This document shows, one piece after another, positions 1 through 6,976 of a stretch of DNA of 7,393 nucleotides. The notes beneath the pieces are model-generated. The model saw nothing but the letters and a program-made list of their open reading frames with translations, was not told the DNA's origin and did no database searches. Source of the DNA: Deltaproteobacteria bacterium (GTDB taxonomy: Bacteria > Desulfobacterota > DSM-4660 > Desulfatiglandales > B25-G16); the NCBI GenBank assembly GCA_003646935.1, contig QMLW01000083.1, positions 1 to 7,393 of the forward strand. The letters run 5' to 3'. Each line of letters begins with the position of its first letter. The first letter of the stretch is position 1. A program made the position numbers and the translations under genes.

Positions 1-2243
1 CCATAGGGCCCATCCTCATCGCCGGGCTCAATGATGATCGGCTCCACAGGAACAACATCCATCGCAGTAAGCATCTTGTAGTCTAGGAAATTCGGGTTCA
101 TCACCCGTCCCTCTTCCAGCTTCATCTCCTCGGTAAGGCCGTAGCCCACCCCAATATAGGCGGCCCCGTAGATCTGCCCCTTTACGAGGATCGGATTTAT
201 TGCCTTTCCCACATCGTGAGCGGCAAAGAGCTGGAGAATCTTCACCTCTCCTGTTTCTTCATCCACCTCTACCTCAACCCCGGTCGTGCCAAAGGCATAG
301 GTGCATGAGAGATTTCCCTTCATTTCCCTATCCAACATCTCGGTAGGCGGATCATAGAAGGCCTCGGCCACTACGACCTTGCTTTCTCCGGTTCCCACGT
401 GGAGTCCCTCTCGTAAGACCTGGCTTACTTCTACCCTGAAGTACGGATGTTCGGGATCGTCCTTTGGGAAGACCATCCTGTCCTTAATATCCAGATTCTC
501 AGGGCTTGAGATCAGGGCATAATCGAGTTCCGGCTCTACGAAATCGGGATCCTTCCTCTTCTTTCTTCTGAAGCCGCTCTTCACTATTTTGGGTATATTC
601 TCGACTGCCAGCTCGAGGATCTGTTGCTTGACCTTTTCACAGGCCCTCACCGCTGCATTGCCGGCCATGAAGGTGTGGCGGCTCGCGTGGGTTCCCGCAT
701 CCCACAAACAAAGCCCCGTATCGCCGAGGGTCAAGGACACATCCTCAGGCCGAAATCCCAGGGCTTCCGCAACGATTTGGGAGATAATGGTGGGAGACCC
801 CTGCCCCTGATCCGTGCCGCCGTCGAGCACGTCTATATGCCCATTTTGATCCACCTTGACCATCATCCCATGGCCATCGGATTTATAGACCCTGGCGCCT
901 CCTGCAACATGGATGAGGGAGCCCATGCCAACACCCCTGCCCGTGCGTTTCCCCCTCTTTTTGCTCCAGTCGATCTTCTCCTTCACGGAGTTGATGCACT
1001 CCGTAAGACCACAGGAGGTTATCTTCAACCTCATCGGGGTGATATCACCCGACTGATTGGCGTTGATGAGCCTGAATTCCGCAGGGTCAATGCCGGCTTC
1101 TTCAGCAAGGGAGTCCATTGAGGATTCAACGGCAAAGGTGGCCTGGGGATTGCCATAACCCCTCATCGCTTGGCAGTAGATGTTGTTCGTATACACACAG
1201 GTAGCCTCGAAACTGACGTTCGGCACGCGATAGAGTGAGGACATGGGCATTACCATAACCGATGGGGTGGTAGCCCCCCACGAGGTATAGGCCCCATTAT
1301 CTAAGACCGCTTCGGCCTTCCTGAAGGTCAGTCTGCCCTCCTTGTCACACCCCTGCTCTATGGTGAAGACCGCTGGCTGTCTCGGCGGCAAGGCCCGGAA
1401 TTCCTCTTCACGGGAAAACAGGATCTTCACCGGTTTTCTGGTCCGTAAGGCAAGGAGAATGCTGATATATTCATAGATATCCGTATCCAGTTTCGTTCCG
1501 AAGCTCCCCCCTACTATGGGATTCACTACCCGCACGTTTTTCCCCTTCACCCCGATAGAGGCAAGATACTCCATTATCCTCTGTTTGCCCAGGAAAGGGA
1601 CGTTTGTCTGGCTGTGGAAAACGAGGTTATTATTCATGTCGAACTCCGCAACGCATCCGCTCGTTCCCATGCAACACTGGTTCACCCAGGTAGTGCTCAA
1701 GGTGTCTTTGGCGCTATAGGCTGAATCCCTTCGGCCCTTTTCCATATCCCCGGCATAAAATTTCCAGGGCAACGGCAGGATATTGGTCCTGATGGGCTTC
1801 CCCCTCGCATCCAGCTCATGAACCAGGGGAGCGTCTTCCTTCATCGCCTCAATTGGATCGAATACCGCCGGTAATTCCTCATACTCGACCTCTATCAACC
1901 CCAGTGCCTCTTCTGCTATCTCCGTGTTGATGGCGGCAACAGCGGCTACCTCATCGCGAAACTGGCGGACAACATCCCCTTTCAACACCCTCTGATCCTT
2001 CAAGAATCCAACCCTCACGTCTGGAATATTCTGACCGGTGAGGACCGCTCTCACGCCGGGAACCGCCTCTGCCTTCGAGGTATCGATCCTTGTTATCCGC
2101 GCGTGTGCATAGGTGCTGTAGAGTATCTTCCCGTAAAGCATACCGGGCAGTTTGAGATCATTGATGTAATTGGCCCTGCCCGTTACCTTGTCAATCTCGA
2201 TCGTCCTTGGAATGCCCTTTCCAACATGCAGAAGATTGGACAT
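1..2243 (-). CDS. Molybdopterin-binding large subunit of a xanthine-dehydrogenase-family hydroxylase (partial, C-terminus beyond window)
   Basis: Catalytic subunit carrying the Mo-molybdopterin cofactor; the family inserts or removes an oxygen on a carbon using water. I translated 747 residues with no internal stop. The N-terminal 'hammerhead' domain (about 1-125, with GRANYINDLKLPGMLYGKIL at 22-41) is followed by the Mo-binding domains. Visible family motifs are SQTNVP at 211-216, the cofactor loop GGSFGTK at 245-251 (usual form GGGFGGK), AMRGYGNPQ at 359-367, DQGQG at 478-482 followed by the SQIVAEALG helix, and DVGKAINP at 677-684. The window ends at GPY (745-747), just before where the family's KGVGE active-site glutamate normally follows, so that residue is not visible. 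The start is the ATG preceded by AGGAGG with 5-nt spacing; an in-frame ATG at 2261 has no such signal. RGYGNPQ rather than AYRCSFR excludes form I CO dehydrogenase. Closest by eye to the 4-hydroxybenzoyl-CoA reductase alpha/aryl-CoA dehydrogenase branch; substrate unknown. Confidence 0.93.
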   Translation of the reverse strand, partial: MSNLLHVGKGIPRTIEIDKVTGRANYINDLKLPGMLYGKILYSTYAHARITRIDTSKAEAVPGVRAVLTGQNIPDVRVGFLKDQRVLKGDVVRQFRDEVAAVAAINTEIAEEALGLIEVEYEELPAVFDPIEAMKEDAPLVHELDARGKPIRTNILPLPWKFYAGDMEKGRRDSAYSAKDTLSTTWVNQCCMGTSGCVAEFDMNNNLVFHSQTNVPFLGKQRIMEYLASIGVKGKNVRVVNPIVGGSFGTKLDTDIYEYISILLALRTRKPVKILFSREEEFRALPPRQPAVFTIEQGCDKEGRLTFRKAEAVLDNGAYTSWGATTPSVMVMPMSSLYRVPNVSFEATCVYTNNIYCQAMRGYGNPQATFAVESSMDSLAEEAGIDPAEFRLINANQSGDITPMRLKITSCGLTECINSVKEKIDWSKKRGKRTGRGVGMGSLIHVAGGARVYKSDGHGMMVKVDQNGHIDVLDGGTDQGQGSPTIISQIVAEALGFRPEDVSLTLGDTGLCLWDAGTHASRHTFMAGNAAVRACEKVKQQILELAVENIPKIVKSGFRRKKRKDPDFVEPELDYALISSPENLDIKDRMVFPKDDPEHPYFRVEVSQVLREGLHVGTGESKVVVAEAFYDPPTEMLDREMKGNLSCTYAFGTTGVEVEVDEETGEVKILQLFAAHDVGKAINPILVKGQIYGAAYIGVGYGLTEEMKLEEGRVMNPNFLDYKMLTAMDVVPVEPIIIEPGDEDGPY

Positions 2244-2248
2244 GGTTT

Positions 2249-2254
2249 CCTCCT
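2249..2254 (-). promoter_or_regulatory. Ribosome binding site of the Mo subunit gene
   Basis: A perfect AGGAGG lies on the minus strand 5 nt before the ATG at 2243, in the short gap after the TAA of the Fe-S subunit. It decides the start: the ATG at 2261, directly after that TAA, would place the AGGAGG inside the coding region. Confidence 0.8.
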
Positions 2255-2261
2255 GTGACAT

Positions 2262-2744
2262 TTATTTTGCCCCTTTGATCATTTCCGCGGCCTTCTCAAT
2301 TGACTCGACAATCTGAACATAGCCGGTGCAACGGCAAAGGTTGCCGGCGATGCTTTTTCTGATCTCATCTCGCGTGGGGGCAGGATTGCGATCCAAAAGC
2401 GACTTGGCCGACATGATCATCCCCGAGGTACAAAATCCACACTGAACCCCGTTGTTTTCTATAAAGGCCTTCTGAAGGGGGTGCAGGGTTCCGTCCTTAC
2501 CGGCAATTCCCTCAATGGTGGTGACGGACTTACCTTCCACCTCGGGGATAGGATAGATGCAGGAATTGACCGCCTCTCCGTCTATAATAACCGTGCAGGC
2601 GCCACACTCACCTGCTCCGCATCCTTCCTTGGCCCCGGTCAGCTCGAAGTATTCCCGTAAGGTCTTGAGCAGTGTCCAACTCGGCGGTACCTCAGCCGTT
2701 ACCTCATCACCGTTTAACGTAAACGATATGGATACCTTTTTCAT
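2262..2744 (-). CDS. [2Fe-2S] small subunit of the molybdenum hydroxylase
   Basis: Electron-transfer subunit with two [2Fe-2S] clusters, linking the Mo centre to FAD. With the start chosen here it has 160 residues, the usual size for stand-alone members (about 150-170). The N-terminal plant-ferredoxin fold carries the CxxxxCxxC...C set (EGCGAGECGACTV; Cys 42, 47, 50 and 62). The C-terminal all-helical domain carries CGFC (102, 105) and CRC (137, 139) in GNLCRCTGY. All eight ligands are present. I chose the ATG at 2744 because AGGGAG lies 6 nt upstream. An alternative GTG at 2762 overlaps the stop of the FAD-subunit gene and would add six residues (MIREIR) that are not part of the fold. The Mo-subunit gene follows after an 18-nt gap. 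Family identity is certain; the physiological substrate is not. Confidence 0.95.
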   Translation of the reverse strand: MKKVSISFTLNGDEVTAEVPPSWTLLKTLREYFELTGAKEGCGAGECGACTVIIDGEAVNSCIYPIPEVEGKSVTTIEGIAGKDGTLHPLQKAFIENNGVQCGFCTSGMIMSAKSLLDRNPAPTRDEIRKSIAGNLCRCTGYVQIVESIEKAAEMIKGAK

Positions 2745-2750
2745 CCTGAT

Positions 2751-2756
2751 CTCCCT
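2751..2756 (-). promoter_or_regulatory. Ribosome binding site of the Fe-S subunit gene
   Basis: AGGGAG on the minus strand, 6 nt before the ATG at 2744 and just after the stop codon of the FAD-subunit gene. It favours this ATG over the upstream GTG at 2762. Confidence 0.6.
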
Positions 2757-2758
2757 TA

Positions 2759-3625
2759 TCACTTATCTCTGATACGCTCGGCGGCCAACCTAACCATTCG
2801 GGGAACAAACACCGCTATCATTTCCCTTCGATACCATGCCTTGGATCTGAGGCTGTCCCTGGGAGATGCCTCTGATGATGCGATTTCCCCCGCCTCTTCG
2901 AGCACCTCCGCCTCCAAAGGCTTTCCTTTCAGAAATTCCTCTGCCTTGTGAGCCCTCATGGGAACCGGCGCAGCTACGGTTAACCCGATTCTGGCATCGA
3001 AGATCTCCCGGCTCTCCGATAGGGCGAGTCCCACAGCTAGCCCCAACAAGGGAAGGTCCATTGCCCTTCTTCTCGCGTGTTTCCAGTAGGCACTGCCGAA
3101 ACGGCCTGGTGCCTCAGGGATATGGAACTCAACAAGGACCTCATCGCCTTTTCGTACGGTTTTTGACGGGCCCGTAAAGAAGTCGGCTATGGGCACGCTC
3201 CTCCTTCCATCAGGGCCCTCTAACACCACGGTGGCATCCAAGGCCAAGAGGGGACCGGCTGTATCAGCTGAAGGAGCAGCGTTACAGATATTCCCGCCAA
3301 CCGTAGCCACATTTCTGACCTGCACTGATCCCAGCTGCGAGGCGGCATCATGAAGGGCGGAGAGCTCACCCTTGACCATATCCGATTGCTCCAACATGCG
3401 GTGAGTAGTAAGGGCACCTATGTGATAGCCGTCATTTTTTCTGATATAGCGAAGCTCATGCAGTCCTCGAAGGGAGATGAGGACTTCGGGAGAAAGCTCC
3501 CTGTTTCTGATATTAACCATCACATCGGTCCCACCGGCAATGAGGGTTGCCTTGGGACCGTACTCCTTGAGGAGGGTGAAAACTTCCTTCATACTGGCGG
3601 GTTTCATGTAGTCATAATCCATCAT
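2759..3625 (-). CDS. FAD-binding medium subunit of the molybdenum hydroxylase
   Basis: Carries FAD and passes electrons between the [2Fe-2S] subunit and an external acceptor. It has 288 residues, normal for the CoxM/XdhB-type subunit. The two FAD pyrophosphate-binding loops are clear: IAGGTDVMV (29-37) and TVGGNICNAAPSADTAGPLLALDA (108-131). The C-terminal domain (about 175-288) has the SPRDSLRSKAWYRREM signature at 254-269. The only cysteine is Cys114 in the second FAD loop, so the four-cysteine [4Fe-4S] loop of the 4-hydroxybenzoyl-CoA reductase beta subunit is missing. The start is the first of two adjacent ATGs (3625 and 3622), with AAGGGG about 7 nt upstream inside the end of the ligase gene. 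It begins 3 nt after the ligase stop, so translational coupling is likely. Confidence 0.94.
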   Translation of the reverse strand: MMDYDYMKPASMKEVFTLLKEYGPKATLIAGGTDVMVNIRNRELSPEVLISLRGLHELRYIRKNDGYHIGALTTHRMLEQSDMVKGELSALHDAASQLGSVQVRNVATVGGNICNAAPSADTAGPLLALDATVVLEGPDGRRSVPIADFFTGPSKTVRKGDEVLVEFHIPEAPGRFGSAYWKHARRRAMDLPLLGLAVGLALSESREIFDARIGLTVAAPVPMRAHKAEEFLKGKPLEAEVLEEAGEIASSEASPRDSLRSKAWYRREMIAVFVPRMVRLAAERIRDK

Positions 3626-3628
3626 CGC

Positions 3629-4933
3629 TCAACCCCTTTGTTTCTTTTCTCGGTTGTCAAACACCCGTTTGCTCTTCCGATCAGATCTGGGCAGATCTCC
3701 ATAATCGACGATACTCACCGAACCGCTCACCAGGATCTGTTTTTTTATCTCATCCTCTATGTTCCTCTTCAACTCGCCATCCCTGGATGGGTCTTGCCCC
3801 TTATTCCGCTCAACCTTCAAGCTCATGTAATCCTTGCCGTCTTCTTTTCTATCCAGAATGATCTGATACTCGCTTCCCGCCTCCGGAATGTTGGACAACA
3901 TAGTGTCTACCTGGCTGGGATAGATATTCACTCCCCGAATGATGAACATATCATCGGATCTGCCCAAGAGGGCATCGTGCATGGGAAGGACGGACCCACA
4001 GGAACACCGCTTCGGGATAATCCTGGTGAGGTCCCTCGTTCTATACCTGATCAGGGGGGAGCCCTCTTTCCTGAGGGTGGTTACCACCATCTCTCCAACG
4101 TCTCCATCTTGGACTTGCTCAAGGGTCTCGGGATCCAATATCTCAAGGATGTAGTAGTCCGCCCAGTAATGGATGCCCTCATGATACACACAATCAAGGC
4201 CGGTGCCGGGGCCATAGAGCTCCGTCATGCCGGGGATATCGAAGATATGTTCGACACCAAGAAGCTCTTTGATCCTCTTGCGCATAGCCTCGCTGGAGCG
4301 CTCCGATCCAAAGATAACCTTTTTTAGATTGATCTTGTCCTTAATGTTCCGTTTCTCCACCTCCTCTGCCATGAGCAACCCCATTGACGCAGTACAGCAA
4401 AGCACGGTGGATTGAAAATCAACGAGGAACATGCACTGCATATCGATATTGCCGGGGCCTGCGGGAATTGCCATGGCGCCGAACTTCTCGCACCCCAGCT
4501 GAAAGCCAACGCCGGCCGTCCACACCCCGTAGCCCACCGCTATCTGAACCCGATCCTCTTGGCTTAATCCCGCCATCTCGTAGCACCTGGCAAAGAAATC
4601 TCCCCAGTCATCGATATCCTTCTGTGTATAGCACAGTACCTTTCTCTTGCCTGTAGTGCCGGATGATGCGTGGATCCTCACGATATCGGTAAAGGGCACC
4701 GATCGTAAGGGAAAGGGATAGCCCTCCTGCAAGTCCTTAGCTGTGGTGAAGGGGAGCCGTTTTATATCGCGCAGGGATCGAATATCATCCGGTTTTACAC
4801 CGGCCTCATCGAATCGCTTTCTATAGAAATCCGATCCTCCATAGGCATGGGTAACGGTCCATTTGAGCCCCTCCAGCTGCAGATCTTGGAGCGCTTCTTC
4901 GGTAGCAACTTCCGGCATAAAGCTTCTGGTCAT
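3629..4933 (-). CDS. Phenylacetate-CoA ligase family acyl-CoA synthetase
   Basis: Predicted AMP-forming ligase that activates a carboxylic acid to its CoA thioester using ATP. It has 434 residues, matching the PaaK family (about 430-440). Visible motifs, in order: the phosphate-binding loop ASSGTTGK (89-96), the adenine/acyl-site segment GMTELYGPG (235-243), YRTRDLT (297-303), the C-x-C-G pair Cys310/Cys312 frequent in this family, the hinge region GRSDDMFIIRGVNIYPSQVD (324-343), and a C-terminal PRSDRKSKRV (415-424), where Lys420 aligns with the catalytic lysine of PaaK's PRSEGKAxRV. The ATG at 4933 has AAGGAG 11 nt upstream, slightly far but the best available. It stands first in a tight four-gene block with the molybdenum hydroxylase, which suggests that it makes the hydroxylase's CoA-ester substrate. 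The family also accepts benzoate-like, indole-acetate and heteroaromatic acids, so phenylacetate is not assured. Confidence 0.92.
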   Translation of the reverse strand: MTRSFMPEVATEEALQDLQLEGLKWTVTHAYGGSDFYRKRFDEAGVKPDDIRSLRDIKRLPFTTAKDLQEGYPFPLRSVPFTDIVRIHASSGTTGKRKVLCYTQKDIDDWGDFFARCYEMAGLSQEDRVQIAVGYGVWTAGVGFQLGCEKFGAMAIPAGPGNIDMQCMFLVDFQSTVLCCTASMGLLMAEEVEKRNIKDKINLKKVIFGSERSSEAMRKRIKELLGVEHIFDIPGMTELYGPGTGLDCVYHEGIHYWADYYILEILDPETLEQVQDGDVGEMVVTTLRKEGSPLIRYRTRDLTRIIPKRCSCGSVLPMHDALLGRSDDMFIIRGVNIYPSQVDTMLSNIPEAGSEYQIILDRKEDGKDYMSLKVERNKGQDPSRDGELKRNIEDEIKKQILVSGSVSIVDYGDLPRSDRKSKRVFDNREKKQRG

Positions 4934-4944
4934 GCTAGTTTATA

Positions 4945-4950
4945 CTCCTT
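4945..4950 (-). promoter_or_regulatory. Ribosome binding site of the CoA ligase gene
   Basis: AAGGAG on the minus strand ends 11 nt before the ATG at 4933. The spacing is at the long end of normal, but no other good ribosome binding site lies nearby, and the protein's N-terminus aligns with the family from this start. Confidence 0.55.
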
Positions 4951-5021
4951 GTTACTTGATTGGTTTGCATCTGATCAGGTGTCTTGCCACAAAGGCACAA
5001 AAACACGAAGACGATAGAATC

Positions 5022-5050
5022 ATTATTACTGCGCATAGCATCGAGATTAA
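5022..5050 (-). promoter_or_regulatory. Weak candidate sigma-70-type promoter for the ligase/hydroxylase block
   Basis: On the minus strand, TTAATC (5045-5050) and AATAAT (5022-5027) are separated by exactly 17 nt. The -10 box matches TATAAT at five of six positions, but the -35 box matches TTGACA at only three of six. It would give the CoA ligase and hydroxylase genes their own start, about 90 nt upstream of the ligase ATG. In AT-rich intergenic DNA such matches arise easily by chance. Confidence 0.22.
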
Positions 5051-5074
5051 TGAGCCTATGGCACATTCATTAAT
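5046..5074. repeat. Perfect 8-bp inverted repeat, possible operator
   Basis: ATTAATGA (5046-5053) and TCATTAAT (5067-5074) are perfect inverted copies around a 13-nt spacer that itself contains GCC-TAT-GGC. The dyad sits at the centre of the dctM-ligase gap and touches the candidate -35 box. The size and symmetry would suit a dimeric regulator, but no regulator gene is in the window and the AT-rich arms could be chance. Confidence 0.3.
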
Positions 5075-5149
5075 GAAAAAACTCCGTTATCCAATTCATT
5101 TTCATCTACTCTTTGTGACTTTGTGGCTGAATAGTTTCTTGTTTTTTGG

Positions 5150-6454
5150 CTAGTGGAGCATCTCCGGTATAAATAAAACAAGTTGAGGGAAAAGGATTAA
5201 GATAATGATAGCTATAATGCACGCCAGCAAGAAAAAGCTTACGCTTTTGAAAATAGTACCAATCGCTATTTCAGGAGCCAACGCCTTGACCACGTATATA
5301 TTAACGCCCACAGGGGGTGTAATTGCCCCCAACGTCGTCACCATCGTTAAGATGATGGAGTACCACACTGGATCGAAACCAAGGGCTATCCCCAGCGGAA
5401 AGAAGATGGGGATAGTGAGCACCAGAAACCCCAGGGCGTCCATAACACAGCCCCCTATCAAGTAGATCAGCAACACGAATGCGAGAATAACAAAGGGCGA
5501 TACCGGAAGCGAAGCAGCATAATCCGCCACGATAAAGGGGATTCTCGTTACCGCCAGAAAGCGACCGAATATGATAGCTCCCGTCACAAGCACAAAGACC
5601 ATGCATGATATCTTCAGCGTTTCCACAATTGAGCTGATGAGGCCGTTCCAGGTGAGCCTACGAGTGGCAACGGCCACAATAAACGTGCACAACACACCAA
5701 CCGCGCCGGCTTCGGTAGGGGTAAATAGCCCGACAAATAGGCCTCCGATTACCAGGACAAATATGGCTATCGCCTCAATAACCCCGGGCAGGGATTTGAT
5801 CTTCTCGCCAAAACTCGTCTTGGGCCCAGGCGGACCGAAGTTCGGATAGATTTTGCAAATCATGAGGATGGTGAAAACGAACAGAATTCCCAAAAGGATT
5901 GCAGGTACAATGCCGCCGAGGAACAGTTCTGCTATCGATTGTTCTGTCTGTAAACCGATCACGATGATGACCACACTGGGAGGCATCACGGTCCCCAAGG
6001 TGCCGCCGGTTACAACAGTGCCGCTGCTTAACCTGTTGTCGTAATTATACTTTTTCATCTCCGGCAAGGCTACTGCACCCATCGTGGCTGCTGTAGCCGT
6101 ATTGGAACCACAGATAGCGGCAAAGAGCTCGTCGGCGCCAATGGTGGCTATTGCTAATCCCCCGGGCCAATGACCCAACCACTTGTACGCAGCCTTGTAC
6201 AACCGTTCGGCTATCCCCGCGTTGAATGCTATGTAGCCCATTAACACGAAAAGGGGTATCACCGTTAAACCATATTTCGAGAATGTAGTCCAAATGTCAG
6301 CGCCTATCATGTTGAGGGCTGCCTTGAAGGAAACTACATAGCAAAACCCGCAGAAACCCACTACTGCCATTGCAAAACCAACCGGCATTCCCAGAAAGAA
6401 CAGAACAAGAAGGAGGATGATGATTCCCAGCACTCCGATAACTACCAGGTTCAT
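5150..6454 (-). CDS. dctM: TRAP transporter large membrane subunit DctM
   Basis: The transport channel of a tripartite ATP-independent periplasmic system, driving uptake with an ion gradient. At 434 residues it is full length for the family, and it is hydrophobic almost throughout, consistent with about 12 membrane segments. Family signatures: ADELFAAICGSNTATAATMGA (107-127), the GGTLGTVMPPS hairpin (150-160), GLFTPTEAGAVG (242-253), DALGFLVLTIPIFFP (339-353) and GAITPPVGVNIYVVKAL (376-392). The start ATG immediately follows the TAG of dctQ and has AAAGGAG 8 nt upstream, inside the end of dctQ, so the two are probably translated in step. No U-rich terminator hairpin follows its stop. Substrate cannot be read from this subunit; the neighbouring CoA ligase suggests an organic acid. 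Confidence 0.96.
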   Translation of the reverse strand: MNLVVIGVLGIIILLLVLFFLGMPVGFAMAVVGFCGFCYVVSFKAALNMIGADIWTTFSKYGLTVIPLFVLMGYIAFNAGIAERLYKAAYKWLGHWPGGLAIATIGADELFAAICGSNTATAATMGAVALPEMKKYNYDNRLSSGTVVTGGTLGTVMPPSVVIIVIGLQTEQSIAELFLGGIVPAILLGILFVFTILMICKIYPNFGPPGPKTSFGEKIKSLPGVIEAIAIFVLVIGGLFVGLFTPTEAGAVGVLCTFIVAVATRRLTWNGLISSIVETLKISCMVFVLVTGAIIFGRFLAVTRIPFIVADYAASLPVSPFVILAFVLLIYLIGGCVMDALGFLVLTIPIFFPLGIALGFDPVWYSIILTMVTTLGAITPPVGVNIYVVKALAPEIAIGTIFKSVSFFLLACIIAIIILILFPQLVLFIPEMLH

Positions 6455-6943
6455 CTAGGAGGCTCCTTTCCCTTGGATGAGCTCTCTCAAAAAGTCAACC
6501 AACAATACCAGGGCCAGAACAAAACAACCAAGGGCAACGCCATAGGTGAAAGGATAGAAGATAATTCTCAGTGTTTCCGTGACTTCCCCTGTCCTCCAGA
6601 GGGTTGTGGCCCATTTCGCTATCTGCCAGCCCGCAATAGAAAAGAACAGCATGCAGATGAGGTAATTGATGCTGTTGAGGATTCTCTGGGCCTTTTCCGA
6701 TAATCGCATCACCACGATATCTATTCCTATGTGGCCCCTCTTGATCTGTGTGTAACCAAGGGCAAAGGCAGTAACGATGGCACCGAAAAAGCCCATAAGC
6801 TCGAAGGTACCCTTTACCGGGAGCCACATAATCCGCAGGAAGATATTCGAACAGGTGAGCAGTATCATTCCCGCTAAAAACACCCCGGCAATCCAGAGAA
6901 GCGCCTGGTTTAAAACCCGGCTGAACTTATCCAAAAACTCCAT
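6455..6943 (-). CDS. dctQ: TRAP transporter small membrane subunit DctQ
   Basis: Small integral membrane partner of DctM. With the ATG at 6943 it has 162 residues, typical for DctQ, and four predicted membrane segments: about 13-40, 48-67, 88-110 and 126-154. The loop KRGHIGID (68-75) between the second and third segments is the family's conserved G-H-I-x-x-D stretch, and ELMGFFG (48-54) is also characteristic. I prefer the ATG at 6943, which has AAGGTG 9 nt upstream, to the GTG at 6955, which would add four residues and has no clear ribosome binding site. It ends with TAG directly abutting the dctM start codon. Between it and dctP lies a strong hairpin that may lower dctQM expression relative to dctP. 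Confidence 0.93.
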   Translation of the reverse strand: MEFLDKFSRVLNQALLWIAGVFLAGMILLTCSNIFLRIMWLPVKGTFELMGFFGAIVTAFALGYTQIKRGHIGIDIVVMRLSEKAQRILNSINYLICMLFFSIAGWQIAKWATTLWRTGEVTETLRIIFYPFTYGVALGCFVLALVLLVDFLRELIQGKGAS

Positions 6944-6976
6944 ATTCCTCAGCACCTTAGAGTATTCGTTCCGTTA

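Larger units (their letters stand above)
4986..5127. repeat. Short inverted-repeat element with 8-nt periodic ends
   Basis: The left end GCCACAAAGGCACAAAA (4986-5002) and the right end CTTTGTGACTTTGTGGC (5111-5127) are imperfect inverted copies, 15 of 17 positions matching. Each end is built from near-repeats of an 8-nt unit: GCCACAAA, GGCACAAA, AACACGAA on the left, and GCCACAAA, GTCACAAA read inward from the right. The roughly 108-bp interior is AT-rich and non-coding. No transposase and no target-site duplication are visible. It fills most of the only sizeable gap in the gene run, between dctM and the CoA ligase. It looks like a small dispersed intergenic repeat or MITE-like insertion; a second copy elsewhere in the genome would be needed to prove that. 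Confidence 0.5.

Noticed and set aside
624..1121. A 165-codon open frame on the plus strand
   Set aside because: It is antisense to the Mo-subunit gene, which reads through here without a stop and shows the DQGQG and other family motifs. No plausible ribosome binding site or fold is seen.
1..3625. Aerobic carbon monoxide dehydrogenase (CoxSML-type)
   Set aside because: Subunit sizes and gene contents are similar, but the Mo subunit reads AMRGYGNPQ where form I enzymes have AYRCSFR, and the neighbouring CoA ligase and TRAP genes do not fit CO oxidation.
1..3625. Naming the three subunits as 4-hydroxybenzoyl-CoA reductase (hcrABC)
   Set aside because: The Mo subunit resembles that branch and a ligase is adjacent, but the FAD subunit lacks the cysteine-rich [4Fe-4S] loop that characterises HcrB.
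3350..4327. A 325-codon open frame on the plus strand
   Set aside because: It lies antisense to the clearly identified CoA ligase and the start of the FAD-subunit gene. Its translation has no recognisable domain, and the opposite-strand frames carry full family motifs.
4863..5153. A 96-codon open frame on the plus strand spanning the dctM-ligase gap
   Set aside because: It starts inside the ligase gene, runs through the inverted-repeat element and ends at the dctM stop. The composition is that of AT-rich intergenic DNA and no domain is recognisable.
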